Assembly: GCA_026413225.1 (NCBI GenBank)
Contig: CM048552.1
Span: 52,777,001 to 52,841,000 of the forward strand
Direction of reading: 5' to 3'
Source: Otis tarda
Lineage: Eukaryota; Chordata; Aves; Otidiformes; Otididae
DNA length: 64,000 nt
Within the stretch, counting starts at the first letter, position 1; every line of letters starts with the position of its first letter. The notes beneath the pieces are model-generated. The model was given only the letters and a program-made list of their open reading frames with translations. It made no database searches and was not told the DNA's origin. The translations under genes and the position numbers were made by a program. This document shows, piece by piece, positions 1-14,745 of this stretch.

Positions 1-1777
1 AGGATATGGAGTATAGATGCTCAGTACTTGAGTCCTTCTGTCTCCTTGGTCTGAGCATTTCCTGGATGACTAAACTGGAGTCTTTCAGATGTCCTCAGAT
101 ATTTGATGTTCCATGGATAGCCAGCCCCATCCCCTCTCAATGTTCTGCTCCAAGTACTTGTTAAGAATCGGATGTAACTTAGTATCATGTTCCTGGATTG
201 CCTCTACCGCAGTTCCCTTTCTGCTACAAGACTGTCCTTGCTGAAGCTTTGACACTTGGTTCAGTTTACATTTAACCTCTAGACCTCGGCTGGTGTTTGC
301 AGCACATAAAAGTCAACAATAATTTTGGCCTCTCTGTCAAATATACTGAGGAACCTCATCACCTTCTTCTTGTGTACCATAATTTTGCCCTACGGTAAAT
401 GTGGTTTTTTGTGTCCTTCACAGGTAGGAATTAGTCCTACTGAATAGGAATTTATATTTGGTGCTTTTTTAGGCGAAGGCTCTCTGCCATTGGGCTTCCT
501 AGGCTGATAGGATTGTTTCAGTATAGGGGATCACATTACAGTCAGGCCACTTAATGTTTCAATGACTCCTCTGTGGGTAACACAATCAAGTGTTTCAGGA
601 AGCTTGGGGCTGCATAGAGGGAAAACAGAAGATTTATTGCTTGACCTCTAAGCATCCAGCACCTTGAGGACACCGCGTTACTGTTCTCTCCCAATACTGC
701 TCTCAGACCTTGGCTTACACTGCAATTCTGCCATGCAATGTGGAGGATGTCCCTCATGTCTACTTCTACAGACTGTGAATGGCAGTGTCTGCTCTTTCGT
801 GGATATCCTAGGGACCATACATTTCTGTAGCAGTCACAGATTGCTTCTATGGCATATTAATAGCACTTGGCCATGATTCTTCAGACTAATGGTGCCACTT
901 AGCAGTGCTGCAGGAGATTACATTGCAGTGGCTCCCCCATCCACCTGGAACATCAATCTTATTGATCTAACAGCAAAGTTGCAAATTTAGCAGCTGAATT
1001 GCTGGCAGCTTGTTCTGGTAGTGGGGGATACCGAGTCATTGAAATTACTACATTCAAACAGCAACCCTCCCTCATCTGGAAATGATGGGGTAGGTACAAC
1101 TATGGTCTGGATTGGAATGGGACAGATTGACCAGTCACACTGCCCAGTGCTAGTGGGAAATACACTCGGGGAAGGGAGGAAGCTGTATTTTTCTTCTCCC
1201 TTTGCAGGTAAATTCATTCCTCTTTTCTCTGGGGAGAGAGGGGATGAATTCTTCTGGGATCTGTTAGTTTAAGCGTCATCTCCTTGTTCTGCATTACTAG
1301 CACTCATCATTTTGGTTCAGTCCCAGAATGGCTCAGCTGGCCTTCCTATCTGGAAGAATCTCTTTATGTTTAGATCTGTGTCTCTAGAGTGCATTCTTGT
1401 AAGCTGGAAACATCCACAAAAGTTCTGGCTTTAATGAAATTATTCCCTTATGTTTCCAAGATTACCTATGGCATGAAATTTCCAAGTTCATAATGAAAGT
1501 ATCTATTTCTCATGCTGAGTCTCTTTTTGAGAGGAGGGTAAGATGATCCAGTATCTCTTTTTATTCAGATTCTGTTGTGTCTTCATTTGCTTCTTACCTT
1601 CATTTCTAGGTGGGCAAGCTCCTGGGAGGACCTCAGATGTGTATTAAGGAGGGAAGGGAGACCACAACACAGTTCTGACCATGGTGACCCAGGGATATCT
1701 CTGGCTGGTTCTCCAGCCACCTGTTCCCAAGTGCCATTTTCCGCTCCCTTATATGCTGGGATCCCTTGAACTGCTGC

Positions 1778-1801
1778 TTTTTTTTTTTTTTTTTTTTTTT
1801 T
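1778..1801. repeat. Poly-T tract, 24 T
   Basis: An uninterrupted run of 24 T. On the minus strand it is a poly-A run and could be the tail of an old retroposed copy, but I recognise no element body next to it. It creates spurious lysine-rich minus-strand frames. Confidence 0.9.
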
Positions 1802-1849
1802 GGTGTGAGGAGATGGTTGTAACACATCGGTGAAGTCACAAGGGAAACA

Positions 1850-1874
1850 TCAGCAGCCTGAGCGAGGCTGCTGA
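1850..1874. repeat. Short perfect hairpin, 10-bp stem
   Basis: TCAGCAGCCT is followed by a 5-nt loop and its exact reverse complement AGGCTGCTGA. The stem is GC-rich and could fold in DNA or RNA. No terminator or known RNA family is implied, and no function is assigned. Confidence 0.8.
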
Positions 1875-4800
1875 AGGAGAAGGTTCAGCTAAAACCACAG
1901 CTTTTTCTTTTGTCTTGATTCATTTAGCTTTGTCTTAGCTGAAAAACACTTCAAACTCCAGGCAACATTTATAGGATCATGCTCTTTCACAGTGTTGAGA
2001 ATTAGCCAGTTGTGCTCTCCTTGTCGGCCAGCATCCTTCACAGTATATTCATGTATTGCCTGCGTGTTCTGAATGCTGACACCATGCTAGTGAAGGACTG
2101 AAAGGCCAACACTCAGTTTTCATCTACTTTCAAAAGCAGATAGATACCAGATACTTAACTGTTTTTATAATCATCAAATATTCCTTCTGTGTGCCTTTAC
2201 TTGTTTAAAGACAACAGTTCCAGTTAGATTAAGTTCTAAATTAAAGCTTTCTGGGCATTATTATTTGTAAAACCCAGTACAAATTAAAAATAAAGGATAA
2301 TTACAAGAAAGTGTTTGTTAATTTTTAACTTATTTATTCTGTTGCATGGCGAAGCTTAAACAGGTCAGCACTGGTCTTACCTTTTCAATGCACAATATGT
2401 TCACAGCACTGTGAGGGACTGTGGAATAGCTTTCACTTTTTCTTCTGGCTGTTTTTGATGTTATGTCCAAGACCTGTGGTAGTCCCAGGCCAGCAGGTAA
2501 GGCCTGATCTCTTTTTCACTGTCCTTCACTGCCAGCTAATGCAGCTTGCTGGACCACCAAAACACTGCAAAGTGCTTTGTCTGCAAGTTGTGATTTTGAA
2601 TTTCTTCATCCTCTGATGCCTGTTGCAGACATACTGTTGCCTTCCAAATAAAGTGACTGTAACAGGCTTTGCTGGTCTTTTATTGACCAGTATTTGGACT
2701 AGTTCCCATCTTGCTTACATCCCTTCTAAGCAGTGATGTTTCCAAAGCAATTCACAAACACTCTACTTAGAAAGAAACTGTTCTGCAGTTTGCTCAAGCT
2801 GAGGAAATGAGAAGCAAGTCATAGCCTAAGGAAAATGCTAGTCAAAGGAGAGGAAACAGAGAGAGAAAAGGAAAGAAAAAAGGTACAAAGCATGTGAATG
2901 ATGCTTCACAACTGTTCTTAGTTAGCTTAGCTTACTCCTGAATATAAAATTAGTCTCAACTTTCAAAGACACGTCGTGAAGCGATTTAGCTCTGATCATT
3001 CTCAGCTTCGTTCTGAGCTAAAAGGTGCTGCATGGTGACCTCCAGCAACTTCTCTGCTCCCAGGTAGAGTTTGACCTTTGTATTTGGAAGCAGCAGGCAG
3101 GGGCTGAATGGGTTTTTAGATGACTGGAAAGGGTTCTAGAGGAATATTAGCAATGCATAGTACCCCTTTGCCATCTCACCTCAGTCTCTTCCAGTGGCAT
3201 ATGAGGCTTTTCAAGTCCGGTATGAACATTTGTATCTTTAAATTAAGATAAACCAAGAACACAAAAGTTGATCTTTGGGTATGAGTAGCAAAGCTGAGTA
3301 GTGGCTGGAGTCCTTATCTTCTTTTTGGCATTTCTTTCTCAGTTCCACAAGTTCTGAGCCCAGCAAGGGCTGTGTGTGTCTGGAGTTCAAAAGCTTACAG
3401 TGGTAGCAGCATGAGGTTGCTGATGATATCTCTGAAAAGTTCTTCTGGGGCTTCCTGGGGCTTCCATCTTCATCAAGAAGAAAATGGAGCAATGTACTTT
3501 TTCAGACAAGCAACTTCTGAGAATGTGTGACCTCTTGCAATTTGAAGGAGTTAATATTTCAAATTCCTGCTTGGTTTTCACAGGTCTCAATCTTTTTGTT
3601 TCTGGAGCTTTATAGAATTTAGCAGTCTTGTGCTTGTTAAATCTGCAGGTTTGCTTCTTTTGTGTGAATGTGCACTCCTGAAATGACCTTTTGACAATAT
3701 ATTTGGTGGGAGGGTTTTTGGTGGTTTGGTTTTTTTGTTGTTGTTGGTTTGTTGTTTTTTTTTTTTTCACTGAGCTGAAAGCCAAAAGCTGCGTAGATTA
3801 TTTTAGGGCTAGGAGCAAAATCTCTTTGATGAAAATCACAGTAGAAAGATAGCATTAGGGATGGGGTTGTTCTTGTTATATCTGATCTCTGCCACACCAC
3901 CTTTTCCAGGACTGACACTGGTAAATGCTGGTTTTCTTAACTGACTGGATCTTGAAGACTCCTGGGCTTGCTGCCAAAAAAAAAAGTAAAGGAACACTGG
4001 AAACTATCAATCTCTGAGGAGATTCGGGAAGCCAGAAGGATGGGTTTCTGGAGTGTGGTTTGTCTCCATAGTTCTTAAAAACCCTTTATTTAAAACTGAA
4101 TATGAGGAATAGTTAGCAATTTATTCAATTTACTTTCTTTATAAAAATCAGTATGTAAAAGAATGAACTTACCTGTTGATGACAGAGATGATAACCTTGA
4201 AACGGTTGTACCAGTTTAGCTGTTTGCACGTTGGACCCCGGTTTTCTCCTTGCTCAGCAAATTGATTTTTCATTTCTTGAACTCTATATGCTGCAAAATA
4301 CAGTTCTGTGGGACTTCTTGTACATTGAAACCAAACTGGACTTTCTTTAGGGAACGAAGAGTTGCTGATAGGTGTCATCTTTCCCTGTGAGAGAAGGCAA
4401 AAAGGCATGGGGATCAGTAATTTAGGAGCAGCATTGCTGCTGTAGGGTGTGGGGAACGAGAGGATGACTGTTTCCTACCCAACTTTCATTGCATTCATAC
4501 CCGTAGCTCTGATGCCGTGCAGACAACAGTTTTTCCCCTCAAAGTTTTCGCAGGTAAATACAAAGCATATGGATTTGTTAACCTTTATGGTAGTGACAGA
4601 GCAGCAGGGGTAACTATTTGTGTGTTCTGCCATTTTAAAATAGGTTGTTTCTCATTGTCATCATGACCTTATCTGTTTAACTTTAAAATAATTAAATATA
4701 ACCTAGAATATCTTACAGTGACCATGACTGATGTGGTAGTAGATCAAGTAAAGAGTCTCTAGTCATTCAAAGTAAAATGGGTGACACTCAGACACTGCAC

Positions 4801-7800
4801 CGTATGAGTGAGTCTCAGCATGTTTTTCCATCTCTCCTTTTAAACCACAGAGCTTTAAGGTCAAGCAAGTCTCTGAAACAAATGTGATTGATTGTATTAA
4901 AATTAACTCTGTCTACATCACACATTTTAATTGTGCTTGTATAGATAATTCTATCTGGAGAGATAAAATATTAAACACATAATGAATAATGCAACTGTCT
5001 CACAGTACTGTGATCTTTATGTGAATAAGGAAGTCATAAATTGCCTGGGTATTGAACGGGCACAACACTTGCTATATTTCTGCAGTGACAGCTTATACAG
5101 TGACAAGTTGCATGCTGCAATGTTGAACACTGTATGCCTTTTTAGAGGAGAAATGGTACTTTTCCATCTCTCAGTGCAGGAACAGAGCTGTACGTTTGTC
5201 TGCTCCCTGGCAGCTGACACAGTTATGTGAAAAGCCAAAGTTCAATGTAGCCCTGCGCAGCATTGTGCAGAGGAGAAGTCAATAGATGGAGACATCCATG
5301 TGAAATTGCATCTTGAGCCATGAAAAGGAAACTGCAGATGCCTTAGGTAAAGAGCTGTTCATTAATGACCTTTGGCTTCAAGACTCTTTCTTTGGGGATG
5401 CAGTTCTCTTCTCTCTTGCCATGCAATGACGCTATCTTACCTGACTCTGCTTTGTTGTTTTTTTCTGCTGAGCTCCAGCTACCACTACCATTCCCTCCTT
5501 ACTTTTCCTCCTTCCTATCACGAGTATAACCTGGCCTGCTGGCTGCAGTCTGACCACTGGAAGACATTGCTTTTGTACCTCAGTTCTTTCTTCTATGAAT
5601 ATTTTTTCACTTTTAGGTAAAAATAGATATTTCCGATACTTTTCTGAAAATATCTCTGTTGCTGAAGTTTCAGTTACACAGAGGCTTTAATCTTCAAGAT
5701 TAAGATGGGATTTTCATTCCCATTTACCTTGCTAAGGACTAGGCCCTAGTGCAGAGCATTTCTTCTTTAAAGAAAAAACTTTAAAAGAGGAGAATTTCAC
5801 TTTTAAAATTAATCACCATGGCAACCGTTACAGTGAATTTCCAAACATAGAAAGTTGCATTTAAGAAGCATGCTCATCTAAGAGAAAGGTGAGTTTTTAC
5901 AGCTTCTAACAATGTTCCTAGAGAATATAAGATTTTACAAGAATCAGTTAGAGGGACTTTTATATGCAGAAAGGAAAAGTTATATCATCCTGATGACAGG
6001 GGTTTTTTTAAGGATGCTGCATGCTAACTAGTCTTACCATAATGCTAGCTTAAAATAGGCTTGGAGAACTAGATAAAGCCTGACGGTAATACTTGTGATA
6101 AGATATCACTAGATATCATCTAGGTGAATTTATAGTTAACAATTTGCCAATGTTTTTCTCCTAATTAAAACATTATTCTTCCATGTCCTAGTTCTGGGCT
6201 GCCTTTTCATGCATATTCAGAATCTTATTTGGAAATACTTTGTTTTTAATCAAAAAGGAAAGTAAGGTAACAGAATAGAGAGGGGGGAAAAACAAGTCGC
6301 TCATGCATTAAAAGAAGAAAATACCTCATGCGTTGCAGTTTAATGAAATGTAACTTTAGTACTGATCTTTGTGTTGCTCTGATTTCTCTCAGTATGCAGC
6401 TTGATTATTTAATATCTTGTTATCTGTGTGTATTAGACCCAAGGAACATGGAACTTCTTTTCTCTGAAATGAGAACTCTGATGTTACATTCTGAACTCAC
6501 CAAAATAAGAACATTTTAGAACAAAACTTCCTATGTCCAAAGGAGATGTGCGACTGGGAGAAGGAACTTACAGACTGAGAATCTCAGATGCAGTGAGGCT
6601 TTCAGAAGGTGGTAGGGAAGCTGATGGACTAACAAGAGATAGTTACTTTTAATGCAATTGCAAAACTGCCATGGAAAACATTCTGCTAAAAAAGAATCCA
6701 GTCAGCCCTGCTGAAGTTGAACATAATGATTCAAAAGTGTATCAGCGTGTGGGGGAGTGTTTCCACACTGCATGTAGGGAGCAGGAGGGCAGGTCAGCAG
6801 AGGACTTTCCTTTTCTTATTTCATGCCATCTGGGATTGTAATTGCAAGGTCTGAGCTGCCCACGGGTGGCTGGCTGAGCAGCACTGCTGACGTCTGGAGT
6901 GGGCATGGTGGGCTTCAGCCGTGCGATCACCGCCTGGTTTTATTTAGCTGTATGGCCACAGTTCATTTGTATTTCGCTGGTCTTGTTCCTAGCTTGGAGA
7001 AAGCAAGCTGGTCCTGCTGGATTTAGGGCTGAGTGATGCTGCCAGCACTCCAGAGGTATTTCTCTGTGCCGTGCATATCTGGAAGAAACAGTTTATAAAG
7101 CACCTCTAAGCAGGGGAAAGTTTTGTAAAGACTTTTAGAAATTTATTTTATTCGTGTAATGAGTCGTTTAAAGGTGACAGCCTTAAGTTCAATACCTCAG
7201 TAGTTCAATTAAAAGTAAAGGCAGTTAAAAATAAGCTCAATTACTGAATTATTCATGTTATGTAACATCTTTAGAAAGGTTTAACTTTTAGACCAAAGTT
7301 AGCAGTAAAGTTAGTAACAGTTATCTGAAGTGCGTGTTCTTTTGAGATGTCTCTGCAATCATGCAGTGATATTTTTATTTCATGTGAAATATGGGTAAGT
7401 AATAAATTGCTTTTTGTACTTTTGTAATGGAGGATAGGATCAGTAGGATATGAAGGGCTGGTTTTTTTTCTCCTGTGTGTAGGGTCCTATCAAGAACTTT
7501 ATTTTAAATTCCAAAGTCAACTGAAAGCTTGACAAGGTGTTTGGTCAGCAAGCAGTACATTAATGAAATACCACTGAGGAATGGGATTGTGTCTGCAAGA
7601 AAGCTGATAGCAGGTCATGCCAAGTGATTGCAAGTTGAACAAGAATCTTTCAAAAAAAGAAGTGACTGTTGTGAATTACCATGATCAAGTTTCTGAAAAA
7701 TGGGCTAAGGATTGACCTTGTGTAGACTGTCAAATGTTTTACTTCCCCAACGCTTCTGATAGATGGGATTATAGCTATGTCAAATATTTCTCATACTGCC

Positions 7801-9295
7801 CATCGTCACGTAGCAAAAGCTAGTACATAGCCTTTTTACTGAGAAATTTGGATTTGGGATTTACAGTTGTCAAAGACACATCTTTATTGTCATGTTTTTA
7901 CAGGCAATACACATTCATTTCTATAGAAAGGGTAAACAGTATGCATGATAAATAATGATGCACATTGTAAATAATAACTGTAGTTTTAAAATTAAGGAGA
8001 AGAGATGAGCTGTGGCATAGTGCAACAGAAGAGGGAGAAAATAACTTTGCTTCATACGTTTATAGACTCTTGCACTTGTATAAATCAGAAAGAAAGCAGT
8101 CAGGGAATTATCACTACATGAATTAAGAACATTTATGGTCTTTGTATTCACTGAATGTGAATTTAGTGTCAGGGAGAATAATCACTGAATTCAGATATTC
8201 CCAGAGATTGGATTAAAGTAACCACTTTGTGATATTTTTTTTTAATTGAAGATAATATATAAAATATTTTGGTATATACCATGAAATTCTAAGAAGAAAA
8301 AAAGTGTTGTGGAGCTGATAAGAGCACCAAGTATCTCGAGCACATTTGGATAACAATTTTTAGAACTTAGGAATTCTTATGAATCATCGTATTTGGTCTA
8401 ATGTTTAGGTTCTGATGCATTTACTTATAAAACTGATTGTTAACTGGAAAAGCTAAGAAGAAAAATAAAGAAAGGCTCAATATTGTCAACAATGAAATTT
8501 TCTTTATCTTGATTGATTTAGATTTACTTTTTTAAGTCAAGTGAAGATCCATAATTGAAAAATGCATTATGAGAGGAATAAGTTTGACAATTGTAAAGGC
8601 AGGAGCAAAACCAAAACCCAGCAGTTTATGAAAAAGGGAGAGAGTGTAACAAACATTTCCTTGCAATGGCCTGATCACTGAAGGAGGTATTGTCAGCAGC
8701 CATAAAATGAAGACCATGCCTAATTTGCAACAAGGAGAGATGTCACATAAGAAGACTGAAAACATCATTAACATTTTCAAGAACTCTCTTAACAGATTAT
8801 ATTCTTAAGTAATGTTAATTTTCTCACAAACCTTCATCCACTCCAATTCTAAATCATCTACTTCTTCACTCCTAGGCACATATTGACTTTATTGATTGAT
8901 GCATTAAAATAATCTTTGGAAATCTATTTCCAGATTGCTGTCCATGCAATTGTAATTATGACTGCTGTGATCCATTAATAGCCTTTTCTAAGCAGGCTCA
9001 TATTGCTTTGTAAATGAAGAAAAATGTTTCTGGTTGGTGGTTACCTCCTCACAGAAATTTAAAAAGAACATTATCTCTAAACTCAGCCTTTTCACGATTT
9101 AGGCTTGTATTTATAAAGGATTAGAAGGAAGAGATGAGTCCAATAGAACCCATTATTTTTGGTGCCATTTTTATTCTGGGGTTTAGATGTGATTTGAAGA
9201 GGTACACATTGCTCTTTCTTTCAGGGAGTATATAAGACAGCTTTATGTAGTTGCGTCTAACCAGGCATTCACCTAGGGAAGGAATGAGATAGATG

Positions 9296-9357
9296 GGTTG
9301 GTTGGTTGGTTTTATGTTGTTGGTTTTTGATTTTTTTTTTTTTAACAAAAAAAAAAA
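9296..9357. repeat. (GGTT)n microsatellite followed by T-rich and A-rich runs
   Basis: Four GGTT units are followed by a mixed T-rich stretch, a run of T, and a run of A separated by a few bases. It is low-complexity sequence. The adjacent T and A runs could form a weak hairpin. No element body is recognised nearby. Confidence 0.85.
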
Positions 9358-12300
9358 AAAGGATTTTGCATTGGGAAGGCTTTGATGTTATTTTTTATTT
9401 GAGTTTTTGTCATTAACTAGGCTGCCCATGAGTATTTTTAGGTTTAAGTACTTGACTAATGGACTTTGCTGTTCTCTTGGTTTCTCAATACACTGCTGCT
9501 CCTGTATTTGAGTATTCTTTTTGTGGATGGTATGCTGTTATAGGAGCAGCTACACAACAATCTTTAATTGTTCAGATGCTGTGTATTGCTTAAAGACAGT
9601 CCCAGTTCATAACATATTAATCTTTTCTCAGAATCACTGCTAACAAGTTAACTGTCTGGTTGTTTTAATCCTCAGAACTCCTGTGATATTCAGAACAAAT
9701 TCAGTATCATTCTCAGACTGGATTTTTCTTACAAATATAACTTTCAATATATTTTCAATACTTACAAATATGATTTATAAATATTTGCAATATTTGTTAC
9801 CTATGTATTGTGATTTTCAAAATTCTTTTTTCACATCATGTTTGTGGTTTTGAAAATGAATCAACAGTAATGGGACACTGAGTGTCACATACGGGTGAAG
9901 AAAGAAAAACTTTTATGAAAGAGTTTGTGAAAGTCCTTTCACTGAGAAAACATCAGTCACAGGTGCTAAATTTAGACATGTGTTTCTTTCTATAGGTTCT
10001 TTCTATAATCAAGCTGGTTTAGGTGGATTCAGAAAAATTATGTCTCTTCTGTGCCTCCTATTAACCTTTAGGAACATGCAACTAACATACAGTATTTTAT
10101 GTAGTGCATAAAACATAGCTTAAAGTCTGTCTAGCATACCTTACATGTTTTTCTGAATTACTAATGTATATACAGAGAATTATTTACACATGAAAGAATG
10201 ATGGGTCTTGCCCTTGCACAAGGCTGTTACTTCATATATGAGTTAGAGTATGGACTGCATTTTACAAAAACGAATGTATGTTATAGACCTCATATCCCCT
10301 ACAATGTAGTTACTGCATTTTTATAGCCTCTTAACATTTCTTCTGATTCTACTGTAAATAGCTCAAGAAATTAAAATGGTATCAATCAGTTGAGTGCTTC
10401 TTTTCATCTCTATGTACAAATCTCCCAAATTCAGCCAATCATTATGTGATTACTGTTGTCTTTCAGAGTTTATTCATCTTCCATCACAAATACAGTCTAG
10501 CTTGGAAGTGAAATAAGCAAGACCTGTGCTTTGTTCAATCCAGATCAGCATAAGTTGAGAACAGTCAATTGGATCCCTATGAGAAATGTATCTACGAACA
10601 TGGCAGGTTTACATATTCGTTTCAATAGGATCTTGTTAATTGTTAATTGCCTGGAGTCTTGCCAGAAAGATGAGGTGGCAGATGAACACAGATTTTCACT
10701 GGCATCTGCTACACACTACAGCTGCCATCTCCTCTGGGGATCATCCTCACTTTACGACCATTTGGAAAGCTTGGCACCATAGGCTTTATTACAACCAAAA
10801 GCATTACTTGCCAAGAGAGAGTGTGCTGGCAATTAGTGATGCACAAAAGAAAGACAAGTGGTACACATGCCTCAAAATTTCTGGTACAACTGGCCCTTGT
10901 TAACGTGTCTTTTCCATGGAAGAGCTTAATTTCAGATTTAGGTGTTTCAGTGAATGTGGCTATGGAGGCGGCACTATAGAGTATAAGATGATTTTTCCCT
11001 TTTTGGGGAGTGGAGAGAAGAAGTAACTTTTGCTGTCTTAGGCCATGCCCCTGAAGACGCTGGCTGTATAGGGACTAATAAAAATTGTTATCAAAGTAAA
11101 CATCAATTAATGGTTAATAAAACTATCTGTGGGCAGAGAGTATTTTGATACCAAGCCTGTGAAAGGTCCCGTAGCTGGAGCACAGGCTGGGCAAAGGCAG
11201 GAGCGTACGTTCGACCTGCTGCTCGCGGGTTCATTGGGGAGCAGGACCAGGGCTGGCTGGGTGCTGAAGCAGTGAGAGTACTGGTGGCAAACAGGTCCCC
11301 TGAAACAGGACGCAAAAAGACAAATTAAGGCTAGTTGCTGTGCTGAAAAATCATTCCTGTCTGCACTGTGGAGGCAGACACATTCAGATGTATCCTGAGC
11401 TATCTCTTTCCCATCTGTGAAGTCTCCTGGGTTTTTTCCTGTTTCACAGATGATGTCTCAGATTGATTCCACTGTTCTGCATTATAGAGAACATCCGATT
11501 AAATGAGATAAAATGAGACTTGTGGTATTTGAAATCTAGCAGTTGACATTCAGGCAGCACATTAAGATGTGAAAAAAAAAGAATTCTCTGCTTTTAAATC
11601 TACCCACACTCAAAATATATCTGCATGGGTAGTGCTTCACCAGTGCTTTGGCCAGTAAAAAGCGTCTGGGACTTGACTTGGTGCTTTATTTCATGGGACA
11701 TTGCGATTTGCTCTGGTGTTTATAGTACATATCACTGCTATGTGTGTAGTATCACCATATGCATGTGGGCAAAAGGCTCAAAACTAGTGCAGACAGCTTT
11801 AATGAGAATGTCCGTGATTTTGAAAATCAGAGTAATAACTAGTTGTTAAGAAAGAAAATTATTTTGAATGCAATTCTCAGCACAAGTGAAAGTAAGTTTT
11901 AAATCATCTCAATGTTCTATTTCTGGCAAGTAAATTCTGTGCATGTACAGGAATAAGACAAAAGTTACTGCATAGTTTCCAAATATATGTGCCACTTAAG
12001 AAGACAGATTCAATCTTCCTTTTTTTTTTAAATAGATATTATCTCAAAGAAAGAAGTGTTTACATGATGTTATTTATTGTGACAGAGCAGCTGAGATAGG
12101 AATCTACTGTTTTTTGCATGGACCTACATTCATTCTAGTGCAAGCCTATTCCACTTGCTTATAGAGACAGTGTGTCAAAAGCCAGAACATCCAATCTTCA
12201 GAAATTAAAATATTCTTGAAATTTTTTTTTCCCTTTGATTCTCTCTTGAACACTTTCTGAAGTCACTTTTCAAGACAAAGCTTAAAATATTTTTATCAGA

Positions 12301-14239
12301 ATTTGCTTCTGAACAGTTGAAATATTTCATCTTGGTTGGACTTCCTGTTTTTTGCTTTCTGTATTTTGCTTTCTGGTTTTAATTTTTATGTTTTGAATTA
12401 TTTCTTACTATTTATATATAATAGTAACAGTAAGTGATGATTAGTATTATAGATGGTGTTTCACTAATTGAAATGATAATTGTTTTTTGGCTTGCTCAGA
12501 GGCAACTGGTATTCTAATTGATAGTTTGTATTGTATTTGATATGTTAGATTACATTTTTCAAAGTGTCAAGTCATTACAAAATAAAAAGCCAGGATATTC
12601 TAGTCCAGATAAGGTCGGATTTATTAGCAAAATTTTTGACAGCAGCTCTTGCTTTGGGACAATCTTTTTTTCCTAAAAAAAAAATGACAATTTTTTGATA
12701 AACATTCTACTGAAAGTGTTTTATCAGCCTCAGTTTTTTATGTCTATTTTGTCTATCAGATTTTAGGACCAGGTGTTCTTTCTCACTGCTATTTCCATAG
12801 TGAGGCAAGCAAAAGAACTTTTAATTTTTTTTTCCAAATTATTCTTCAGAATGCATGCGATTCTGACACTATTGAACATCCAGTTGTAATAATAAAGCAA
12901 ATCAAAGTAGACACTAAACACAGCAACAAAAACGTAGGCAACCCCACTAAGAATTCAGTTGACTAGGATGGTGACAAATGATGTTGATTGCAGCTTTTTG
13001 GGCTAACTGAAGGGGGGCATATTTTACACATAATTGTTAGGCATTTATCCCAGTAGCCTGGAAAAAGTAGCAGCATATATGCACTATACAGTGTGTTTTA
13101 TTTTTGTAGAGAGGAACTAAATAATGAATTGTTAGACAGAAATAAAAATACAGGGCTTATAAATTGATAAAATCAGGCGTCTTGGGGATGAAAGTTTCAT
13201 TTATTCACCCGGGCTCATGTGACTTGTGTAGCCAGCACCTTGCATTCAGCATTGTGGTCCTGCAACGTGCCCATGGCAATCTCTGATAAGTCAACAGCAA
13301 CCAAAAAGAGCTTTATATATTGACTCAGCTAAGCTTTTCCCTTCATCCATGCATAAACCAAGTGTTTTTTCAGATTGTCATGTAGACTATTATGACTCTC
13401 TCCAAGACATCTTCATGACTTCAGGTTGACATCCTGCATCTCTGTGAGTACTATGGGAATTTTTCAGTGATGCTAGATGATCACCATTGAATGCTAGCTT
13501 GTCATAATTTAATAAACTACCTTTGGGGCTATGAAAACAACCCTTTGATGGTAGGCCTAAGGTAAGCATGATCTTATTTATTAGGACCTTGACAGACTTC
13601 AATTAACACTGGCTCTGGATGCAGGTGTACCGCAGGTAATGTAGCCACTTTTGTAAATTTGAGGAGAATAGACTTAAAGCACATTTGCAAGTGTAAAACT
13701 ATGTCCCTCTGGAGTCTGCGGCTCTTTAACGGTTAGTTTCTAAATTGGTGCAGAGAAAGCTGCATAAACTGTGTGGACACAAGCCCTTTCTTTATGGAAT
13801 CCTGGTTCTAGTTCCGACATGCCTTTGAAGACAGTTTAAAACTCAAATCCTAACAGCACCAGTGATGGCAGGCATGGGATGATGCTAGCATTCTCCCATT
13901 GAAGGAGAGTAATTGAAGAAAAAATGCAGTGACAAGTAATGCACCTTTGTGAAGATTTGTCTTGCTGATACAAAAGGGCTGTACAGTGATGCTCTTACAG
14001 AAGTAATAAACATGAGACCTAGAAAACAACTGAAGTGGAAAAAGCTGCAATGTAGATATGAGAGAAGTAATGCAGTATTTTTTTTCCTGCAGCTTTTGCT
14101 TGACATAGGGACCTTGAGCAGGTGGATTAGGAGGGAGATCCCTGATTCACTAGAAAATTGCCTGAAGAGCTGGCACATTAGACAGGGAGGTACAACCCAT
14201 CTACAAGTATCTTGGGGCAAATGAAATTACAAGGGAAAG

Positions 14240-14745
14240 AACAAAACCAGAAACATCATTGTGCCACTGTGTAAATCCTTGTTGAAGGCACAGCCTGAAT
14301 ATCATGGGCATTTCTGGTGCTACTTCTTAAAACTTTCTTAATGTATACCTCAGATCTTCATTTCTTGAAAAAGGAAAACATAGAAAGAATGACCAAGGAT
14401 GATCGGAGGTATACAACAGCTTATTCATGAGGAGCAACAGAGTAAATCAGGTATCCTAAGCTTGGGAATGGAAACAACAGAGAGGGGATATGACAGAGCT
14501 CTGTAATGTCACGAGTGGAATGGAGAGGTAAAGGGAAGTGGTCGTTCATTATTTCTTCCAATACAAAACTTCAGTGATTAAGTGTTTCAGATAAAGAAAA
14601 AGAGTTATTCCTTCACAGGCTATATATTTAAGCTCTGTGGTTTCTTTCCATGGAAAATTGTATGTGCTAAAAATTTATGTAAATTCAGAAGCCAGCTGGA
14701 CAAATTATTTGATAGAAAATGGGGGAAAAAGTTACATTTAGGGAA
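14240..14745 (+). mobile_element. Ancient CR1/L3-like LINE fragment (ORF2 3' part)
   Basis: The order of short matches is that of an old amniote CR1 (L3-like) ORF2 end. First comes a segment corresponding to 'catcattgtgccactgt..aaatcc', then the degraded 'ctggaatactg..cagttctgg' region. A 'gaaaaaggaaaacatagaaagaatgaccaaggatgat' type segment follows, then 'gatatgacagagctctgtaa..atcacgagtgg'-like sequence, a 'cacaatacaaaact' region, and a 'ttattccttcacag' segment followed by 'aagccagctggacaaattattt'. Frames are broken many times, so it is long dead. Both ends are approximate, and more degraded sequence may continue on the left toward 13.9 kb. The assignment rests on recalled family sequence, not a search. 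Confidence 0.65.

Noticed and set aside
3387-3785. 132-codon minus-strand frame
   Set aside because: Its Lys/Gln/Thr-rich start is translated low-complexity T-rich DNA, and there is no recognisable domain.
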